Positions 6,955 to 11,950 of a stretch of 11,950 nucleotides of DNA are shown one piece after another (the stretch's first letter is position 1; every line of letters starts with the position of its first letter). A program made the translations under genes and the position numbers. The stretch comes from Candidatus Melainabacteria bacterium (GTDB lineage Bacteria > Cyanobacteriota > Vampirovibrionia > Obscuribacterales > Obscuribacteraceae). Under the pieces are notes generated by a model. That model did not search any database and was not told the DNA's origin. It was given only the letters and a program-made list of their open reading frames with translations. The stretch spans positions 1 through 11,950 of the forward strand of contig JACMKL010000439.1 in assembly GCA_014380105.1 (NCBI GenBank), written 5' to 3'.

Positions 6955-7593
6955 TCAAGATTTGATTGCTTCAATGACCCGAGGCGCAATATAGTCAACG
7001 ATTTTCGGTCCAATGACTTCGGCGAAAACGTCGGAAACTTCTGCACCTTTGACGGTTTTGTAGATCTTTTGAAATTGCTTGTCCTTCATCGCCCAGACCA
7101 CAGCACCGCCATCGCGCGCGATCAAGCGTGCCGAACAATTGATCGAATACCAGGGTCCGAGAATAATATTGCCCTGAAAGCGCACAGAGTCGAGCGTTCC
7201 GCGCAACACATACTTAGGGCATTTGGTCGACGAGACGTAATCGCCGTCATCATCTGCCCCCCGTTTGGTATAAACAACATCTTCTCCAAACGTAGATTTG
7301 AGGCGGTCCTCAAGCTGCTTGGCAACAGCCCTGCCGAGATAGCCAAAGTCGCCACGGTCCGGGTCACTCATTTTTCCGGCTTTGAGCTTGTACCAGAGGT
7401 TGGTGTCCAACTCAATGTCATAAGGACCACTAAATGCCGAAATTCCCAACTTGCCCCGGGCAACCTGCTCTGCGTTGGCGGCTTCATCCAGAACTGCATC
7501 TTTGGCATCGTTGGGCAGAGGAAAGAGGGCCAGAGCCGCTATAAGTCGGCTTGCGTTGATTAATACCTGTCTTCTGGTGATGATTTTGTCCAT
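6955..7593 (-). CDS. Exported protein of unknown function with Tat-like signal
   Basis: A 212-residue protein that begins with a twin-arginine-like signal: TRRQVL at 6-11, then a hydrophobic stretch of about 14-27 ending near LFPLP. There is no lipobox Cys near the end of the signal, so it is probably a soluble exported protein. The mature part alternates strands and helices, and its segment KYVLRGTLDSVRF at 127-139 with SARLIARDGGAVVWAMKD at 154-171 resembles the core of small periplasmic proteins that form alpha/beta folds. I cannot assign a named family. An AGGA 7 bases before the ATG supports the start. It is divergent from the prenyltransferase gene, with 120 bp between the two starts, so the intergenic region must hold both promoters. 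The antisense frame is open for 216 residues but has no recognisable features and is taken as a shadow. Confidence 0.68.
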   Translation of the reverse strand: MDKIITRRQVLINASRLIAALALFPLPNDAKDAVLDEAANAEQVARGKLGISAFSGPYDIELDTNLWYKLKAGKMSDPDRGDFGYLGRAVAKQLEDRLKSTFGEDVVYTKRGADDDGDYVSSTKCPKYVLRGTLDSVRFQGNIILGPWYSINCSARLIARDGGAVVWAMKDKQFQKIYKTVKGAEVSDVFAEVIGPKIVDYIAPRVIEAIKS

Positions 7594-7713
7594 AAGTTGG
7601 TCCTGGAAGGAAGTAAATAATGATACATCCTGGCAGAACTGCTCGCGCCATTGGCTGCACCAGCGTAGAATAGTGCGCGATATGCGCTTTTAGATTTCCG
7701 GAAGAACACCCTG

Positions 7714-8610
7714 ATGACCGTCACAGAAGAAGCAACGAAGCCTACCAATCTCACAACCACGGCAAAAGAGTGGACAGAGATGATAAAGCTGGAACACACT
7801 GTCTTCGCATTGCCATTTGCTCTGTCAGGGCTGATTTTGGCAGCACCACATCTACCATCCCTGGAAGTCGTGTTCTGGACAATCCTCGCTTTCACAGGCG
7901 CACGCGCCGGAGCGATGACATTGAATCGATTAATCGACTCACAAATCGATGCGAGAAATCCGCGCACCAACATGCGAGCAATTCCAGCTGGAAGAATCAA
8001 AGGCTCACATGCCGCCATATTTGCCGTAATTTCATTTGCCGTCATGCTTTTTGCCGCATCGCATTTGCCTCCACTTTGCCTCTATCTTTCTCCAATTGCT
8101 CTTTTTTGGTTGAGCCTTTATTCATACACTAAAAGAATTACCTGGTTATGTCACATCGTTCTTGGTATCGCACTTGGTGGCGCCGCTTTAGGTGGGTGGG
8201 TGGCGGCAGGTGGGCAATTGGACTCGGCGTCACCATGGCTCTTAGCACTTGCTGTAAGTACATGGGTGGCGGGATTTGACATTATTTACGCATGCCAGGA
8301 TTTCGAAATTGACAAAGCCGAAAAGTTGAAAAGCATCCCTTCACGGTTTGGGATTGAGCGCGCCCTTTCAATTTCAAAGTCACTACATGTGGTGACAATT
8401 GGCTCCATGCTTGCACTAGGCTTGAGCGTACACGCCGGCATGGCGTTCTATGCTGGTCTAGGTATTATTGCCATGATGCTAGTTTATGAACACAGCCTGG
8501 TCAAGCCAAATGACCTGAGCAAAGTGAACGCCGCATTCTTTAATGTAAATGGTTTCGTCAGCATCCTGGCATTCTTTGCAATTCTGCTCGATAAGATAAT
8601 TTCGCAATAG
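7714..8610 (+). CDS. mqnP: UbiA-family aromatic prenyltransferase (MqnP-like)
   Basis: A 298-residue membrane prenyltransferase that attaches a polyprenyl chain to an aromatic ring. The first Asp-rich motif is NRLIDSQIDARNPRT at 71-85, with N71, D75 and D79 for Mg-diphosphate. The second is YACQDFEID at 192-200, followed by SIPSRFG at 207-213. The forms SYTKRITWLCH (137-147) and WVAGFDIIYACQD (184-196) are typical of the subgroup annotated as 4-hydroxybenzoate polyprenyltransferase-like and linked with futalosine-route menaquinone synthesis (MqnP), rather than classical E. coli UbiA. About eight or nine membrane helices are visible. The family call is firm, and the MqnP label is by motif resemblance only. 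GGAAG lies about 9 bases before the ATG. No other quinone gene is in the window. The stop is 6 bp from that of the convergent kinase gene. Confidence 0.88.
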   Translation: MTVTEEATKPTNLTTTAKEWTEMIKLEHTVFALPFALSGLILAAPHLPSLEVVFWTILAFTGARAGAMTLNRLIDSQIDARNPRTNMRAIPAGRIKGSHAAIFAVISFAVMLFAASHLPPLCLYLSPIALFWLSLYSYTKRITWLCHIVLGIALGGAALGGWVAAGGQLDSASPWLLALAVSTWVAGFDIIYACQDFEIDKAEKLKSIPSRFGIERALSISKSLHVVTIGSMLALGLSVHAGMAFYAGLGIIAMMLVYEHSLVKPNDLSKVNAAFFNVNGFVSILAFFAILLDKIISQ

Positions 8611-8616
8611 GCAGAT

Positions 8617-10902
8617 TCAAGCAGTTTTTGACTTTTCTACTTCGATCGACTCAAGTGAGTACGAGCAAAGCTCGCCTTCAACGGTTCCAACCATTAGTGA
8701 GTGTGCAGCAACCAGTAATGGTGCATGAACATGCTTGCCGATCTCTGACTGCCAACGCAATTGTCCATTATTTGCTGAGAAATTCTGCAACCAGCCGTCT
8801 TCAGTTGCACAAATTATTTCTCCGCGATTGACCGCTAAATCAGAAGTGATTTTTCCTTTGACCGACGCTTTCCACTTCAGTCTTCCATCGTATTTTTCAC
8901 AGGCATAGAGCCATCTGTCATGGCTTGCAAATACAACAGAGGTGAAGACAATCGCACCACGACTCAAAATTGGTCCATTGGCTGGATACTCCCAAATCAG
9001 CCCACCTTCATTTGCCTCGAGCGAATAAAAATTGCCGGTTTGAGTGCCCACATACAAACTATCAACTGACGAAAACGGAGACGAAACAATCGGACCTTCA
9101 GCCTGAAATGTCCACAATTCCGTTCCTTTGTTTCCTTTCAGTGCATGAATGCCACCGGCTCTGGTGCCGATATAAACATTGTTGGCCTGTACCAGTGGTG
9201 CCGATACAATTGGCGCGCCTGCAAAATACGCCCAGAGTAATTCACCACTGCGCACGTCCAATGCGCGCAATTCTTGCCCGCAGGCGACAAGCAAAGCCAT
9301 ATCATTCAATATTGTGAGAGGAGCTACAGCTCGTGAGCTTAAGGCTTTGGACCAGACAGTTGCGCCTGTGGCACTGTTAAAACAGGAAACATTACCGTTG
9401 GAAGAAACTACAAAAACTTGCGATGCAAATGAAACAGGCGCGGAAATTACAGGCGATGGCAGCTGTTTTTCCCAAAGTCTATTTCCGGTGTGAACATCAA
9501 TCGCATAAAGATTTTGATCGCATGAAGCGAGGAAGACGACTCGTTCTTCTTTATCAATGACAGGTTGTGCCGCCCATCCAATTGGTCCTTTTGTTTTAAA
9601 AATCCATTTTAAATCAAGCGATACTTTTAGCTTTGCGAGAGACTGATTAGCCAGACCACCTGAAGTTCTAGCATTAACGTGCAGCGGCGCATTTTGTGCT
9701 GCAACGGGAGGCTGTTTAGGCAATTCAGGTGGAGGCGAAGGAGGTTTTATAAGGGGAGCGGATGGAGCACTCGTTTCAGCTTCAGTTTCATTGATATTTC
9801 TGGTGATGTTTTCGCGCTGCGCACCAGTGTAGGCGTTTTTTACACGATACTGATTATTGAGAGGCAGAGTGTCTTCTGGACGACCGCCAAGCGGTTCTTT
9901 TTTTACAACCGGGCGAGTGACAACATCATGGTGCGCAACCGGAGTCTTGCCTGAACCCCGCGCATCTCGCTGCTCAAGCGCATCCTGCAATAATTGTCCC
10001 GATGTAAGAAGTGGTCTATTTGAACTAATACCAAGTCGTTGAACACGCAGCTCGAAAATCAATTCGTCCAGAATGCTCATCACGTCGGCAGCATTTTGAT
10101 ATCGATCTTCCTGCAATTTCGCCATCATGCGACGAATAACTTTGTCTAAAATTTCAGGCGCATCAGGATTATGCCGTTTTATTGAGGGAACGGCAGCGCT
10201 TGCGTGTTTCATTGCCATTTCAATCATGCCTTTTGCACGAAACGGCAACTGTCCCGTAGTCATTTCATAGAACAAAACACCGAGAGAATACAAATCAGAT
10301 CTGTGATCTTGCGGCTCACCCCGAGCCAACTCTGGCGACATATAAGCGGGTGTGCCCATCACTCTGGATGCATTGCCACCTTTTCGATTTGCCATCAAGC
10401 GCGCGAGTCCAAAGTCACCAATTTTCAAATCGCCTTCGTTGGTTATGAAAATATTGTCGGCTTTTATATCCTGGTGAATAACTCCGCGCTTGTGCGCAAA
10501 AGACAATCCAGAAGCCAATTGCTTCATCCAATTCAGCGAATGTTCAAGCGACAGAGGAGAATCTTGCAAATCCTGTAAACGGTCAGCCAGATTGCCCCCA
10601 GTCAGATATTCCATCGCCAGGAAGTGAAAGTTCTTACCCTGACGCTCTTCCACACCAACGTCGTAAACGGTGACCAGGTTGGGATGCTCGAGCTGAGCCG
10701 CCAATCGCGCTTCCTGGCGAAACACCTCGAAATTCTTTTTATCGGACATCAATTCTGGCAACAGCATCTTTATTGCGACATCTCGCGTCAAAAGCTCGTC
10801 GCGGCAATGATAAACGACACCCATTCCACCGACGCCAATTTCCTTGACGACCGTGTAGTGACCGTTTTCAAGCTTCTCGCCGCGGGAAAAAATGATTCCC
10901 AT
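8617..10902 (-). CDS. Ser/Thr protein kinase fused to a PQQ-type beta-propeller
   Basis: A 761-residue Hanks-type kinase. The catalytic domain spans about 16-285: glycine loop GVGGMGVV at 23-30, K45 in AIK, E64 in the C-helix, HQD at 143-145 with D145 as the catalytic base, N150, DFG at 163-165, GTPAYMSPE at 183-191, D203 and R267. The usual HRD Arg is Gln here, which places it among non-RD kinases. A linker of about 290-430 is Pro-rich at 380-403 (PSPPPELPKQPP). Residues of about 431-757 hold eight repeats of about 40 residues marked by Trp (LKW, LWEK, VWSK, LLWAYF, LWTF, IWEY, LKWK, LRWQ) with YVGT/ALD-type strands, the pattern of PQQ/pyrrolo-quinoline and BamB-like propellers. No transmembrane helix is visible between the kinase and the propeller, so both are predicted to be cytoplasmic. 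GGAG lies 5 bases before the ATG. It probably senses or scaffolds through the propeller; the ligand and kinase targets are unknown. Confidence 0.92.
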   Translation of the reverse strand: MGIIFSRGEKLENGHYTVVKEIGVGGMGVVYHCRDELLTRDVAIKMLLPELMSDKKNFEVFRQEARLAAQLEHPNLVTVYDVGVEERQGKNFHFLAMEYLTGGNLADRLQDLQDSPLSLEHSLNWMKQLASGLSFAHKRGVIHQDIKADNIFITNEGDLKIGDFGLARLMANRKGGNASRVMGTPAYMSPELARGEPQDHRSDLYSLGVLFYEMTTGQLPFRAKGMIEMAMKHASAAVPSIKRHNPDAPEILDKVIRRMMAKLQEDRYQNAADVMSILDELIFELRVQRLGISSNRPLLTSGQLLQDALEQRDARGSGKTPVAHHDVVTRPVVKKEPLGGRPEDTLPLNNQYRVKNAYTGAQRENITRNINETEAETSAPSAPLIKPPSPPPELPKQPPVAAQNAPLHVNARTSGGLANQSLAKLKVSLDLKWIFKTKGPIGWAAQPVIDKEERVVFLASCDQNLYAIDVHTGNRLWEKQLPSPVISAPVSFASQVFVVSSNGNVSCFNSATGATVWSKALSSRAVAPLTILNDMALLVACGQELRALDVRSGELLWAYFAGAPIVSAPLVQANNVYIGTRAGGIHALKGNKGTELWTFQAEGPIVSSPFSSVDSLYVGTQTGNFYSLEANEGGLIWEYPANGPILSRGAIVFTSVVFASHDRWLYACEKYDGRLKWKASVKGKITSDLAVNRGEIICATEDGWLQNFSANNGQLRWQSEIGKHVHAPLLVAAHSLMVGTVEGELCSYSLESIEVEKSKTA

Positions 10903-11210
10903 TGACTCTCCAGACAGTAAGCAGACAAAGACCTTCGGAACGAAATGCTAACCTAATTATGACGTGCCCAGAAATCATCGACCCGTAAGACTTGCGTGTC
11001 ATAAGATACTGAGATTTAACTTACTTATTTCAAATCAAATTCTCACGTGCTTTACTCTGCTTGAGTCTCGAGGCTCAAGCTACCACTTGATAACCACCAT
11101 TAAGTTACAGCTTGAATTCCTTCCAAAGTAGCCATCATCAACTAACGGTAGAATGACAACGTGATTCTTGTCAGCCTGATAAGCGCTGGTTAATACATCC
11201 GGGATGTGAG
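10903..11210. other. 308-bp intergenic region between divergent genes, AT-rich with short inverted repeats
   Basis: This stretch lies between the divergent starts of the kinase and kdsD genes and must hold both promoters. I see no ORF worth calling. A 7-bp inverted repeat, TTATGAC at 10957-10963 with GTCATAA at 10998-11004, flanks 34 bases. A palindrome lies at 11059-11080. A possible promoter for kdsD is TTGTCA (11168-11173) and TAATAC (11191-11196) with 17 bases between, but the -10 box is poor and would leave almost no leader, so I give it little weight. No tRNA or recognised ncRNA. Confidence 0.5.
11059..11080. repeat. 22-bp near-perfect palindrome
   Basis: GCTTGAG (11059-11065) and CTCAAGC (11074-11080) pair perfectly. 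Inside, T11066 faces G11073 (a wobble in RNA) and C11067-G11072 extend the stem, giving a 9-pair hairpin with a TCGA loop. The centre CTCGAG (11067-11072) is itself a palindrome. There is no T run on either side, so an operator or small RNA hairpin is likelier than a terminator. It lies 131 bp before kdsD and 157 bp before the kinase start on the other strand. Confidence 0.5.
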
Positions 11211-11950
11211 ATGAAAAAGGCAACCAATAACCTTGTTACCGACCTCGGCACAAGTACATTTGCTCCAGACCAGAGCAATGCGGAGCCAACCGCCGATGCG
11301 ATACGCGAGACCCTCATAGAACAGGCACAGAGAGTGCTTTACCTGGAAGCCGAGGAGTTGCGTTCAATCGCCTCGCGCTTAGACAGCTCTTTTGAATCAG
11401 CAATCGAACTCCTGTTGAAGTGCCAGGGCAAGGTCGTCGTTACCGGCATCGGTAAGTCAGGACATATCGGCTGCAAAATTGCTGCCACCTTAGCTTCAAC
11501 AGGAACTCCAGCATTCTTTGTACATCCAGCAGAATTGCGCCACGGCGATTTTGGAATGCTGGAAGATCGAGACCTTGTAATTGCACTGTCATCATCTGGT
11601 GAAACACCCGAGATCAAGCACATACTCGATCCGATCAAACGACTTGGACTTAAGGTTATCTCTTTAACCGGTAACTTAGAATCGACACTTGCAAAACACA
11701 GTGACGTTGTTGTTGACGTCGGCGTCGGTCGTGAAGCTTGTCCTCTAAATCTCGCACCAACTTCTTCTACCACCGCAACTCTGGCAATGGGAGATGCGCT
11801 AGCGATTGTTTTGATGACGCGAAAAGGCTTTAAGGCAGAAGATTTTGCTCGCAGTCATCCAGGCGGATCGCTTGGGCAACAACTAATCACAGTTAAAGAT
11901 GTAATGCGATATGGCTTACAGTTGCCGCAAGTGACAAAGTCCACATCCTA
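11211..11950 (+). CDS. kdsD: Arabinose-5-phosphate isomerase KdsD/KpsF (3' truncated by window)
   Basis: D-arabinose-5-phosphate isomerase converts D-ribulose-5-phosphate to arabinose-5-phosphate, the first dedicated step of Kdo synthesis for lipopolysaccharide or capsule. 246 residues are visible, then the window ends. Sugar-isomerase (SIS) domain marks are GIGKSGHIG at 79-87, HPAELRHGDFGML at 105-117, LSSSGETPEI at 126-135, REACPLNLAPTSSTTATL at 174-191 and SHPGGSLG at 215-222. K82, E134, E175 and H216 align with K59, E111, E152 and H193 of E. coli KdsD at a constant offset of 23, so this protein has about 23 extra N-terminal residues. A tandem CBS pair should follow VKDVM (228-232) outside the window. 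The ATG at 11211 follows a weak GGGAT. The two codons after H105-P106-A107 are L109-R110 instead of the usual AS/AA, a local change with the His kept. No other Kdo gene is visible. Confidence 0.93.
   Translation, partial: MKKATNNLVTDLGTSTFAPDQSNAEPTADAIRETLIEQAQRVLYLEAEELRSIASRLDSSFESAIELLLKCQGKVVVTGIGKSGHIGCKIAATLASTGTPAFFVHPAELRHGDFGMLEDRDLVIALSSSGETPEIKHILDPIKRLGLKVISLTGNLESTLAKHSDVVVDVGVGREACPLNLAPTSSTTATLAMGDALAIVLMTRKGFKAEDFARSHPGGSLGQQLITVKDVMRYGLQLPQVTKSTS

Noticed and set aside
6913..7563. A 216-residue open frame on the plus strand covering most of the exported protein gene
   Set aside because: It lacks any domain or signal and has a patternless sequence, while the minus strand reading has a Tat-like signal, a good ribosome binding site and plausible fold. 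The antisense frame is a codon-bias shadow.
9857..10042. Plus-strand ORFs across the kinase linker and propeller (for example 9179-9493, 9679-9954, 9857-10042)
   Set aside because: They are antisense to a strong kinase/propeller coding sequence and show no domain of their own.
11339..11773. A 144-residue minus-strand frame
   Set aside because: It lies wholly antisense to kdsD, whose SIS domain motifs fill the plus strand.

Overview
The window reads as chromosomal DNA of a Gram-negative-type bacterium, densely packed with genes of similar base composition (GC by eye a little under 50%). Three genes give hints about the organism. A KdsD/KpsF-type arabinose-5-phosphate isomerase implies Kdo and probably lipopolysaccharide. 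A UbiA-family prenyltransferase of the menaquinone/futalosine-associated subgroup implies a respiratory quinone. A Ser/Thr kinase fused to a PQQ-type propeller is typical of bacteria with many eukaryote-like kinases. The mixture would suit a non-photosynthetic cyanobacterial relative (Obscuribacterales/Melainabacteria type), but that is a guess from gene style, not something the sequence proves. There is no transposase, integrase, phage gene, CRISPR array, tRNA or rRNA.

Layout. Positions 1-4068 (+): a polytopic membrane protein of the phytol/dolichol kinase family with an extra C-terminal membrane half, then a GNAT-like acyltransferase and an OleC-like adenylate-forming ligase joined by an ATGA overlap. 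A perfect 10-bp hairpin at about 4073-4105 closes this block. Positions 4134-7593 (-): a small TPR protein, a GT-C-like membrane protein, an unrecognised 184-residue protein and an exported protein with a Tat-like signal. Positions 7714-8610 (+): the prenyltransferase, divergent from the exported protein. Positions 8617-10902 (-): the 761-residue kinase/propeller protein, whose stop lies 6 bp from the prenyltransferase stop. Positions 10903-11210: a 308-bp intergenic region with a near-perfect 22-bp palindrome. Positions 11211-11950 (+): kdsD, cut by the window edge before its CBS domains.

How the genes may work together. Most recognisable genes concern lipids, isoprenoids or the cell envelope: a CTP-type lipid-alcohol kinase, an activating ligase, an acyltransferase, a prenyltransferase, a lipid-linked-sugar type membrane protein and Kdo synthesis. 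The most interesting unit is the first block, which looks like part of a lipid-modifying operon that probably extends left of the window. The second is the kinase, which has HQD in place of HRD and an 8-repeat propeller but no visible membrane helix, so the propeller would sit in the cytoplasm. I do not see a clear-cut new defence or mobile system here.
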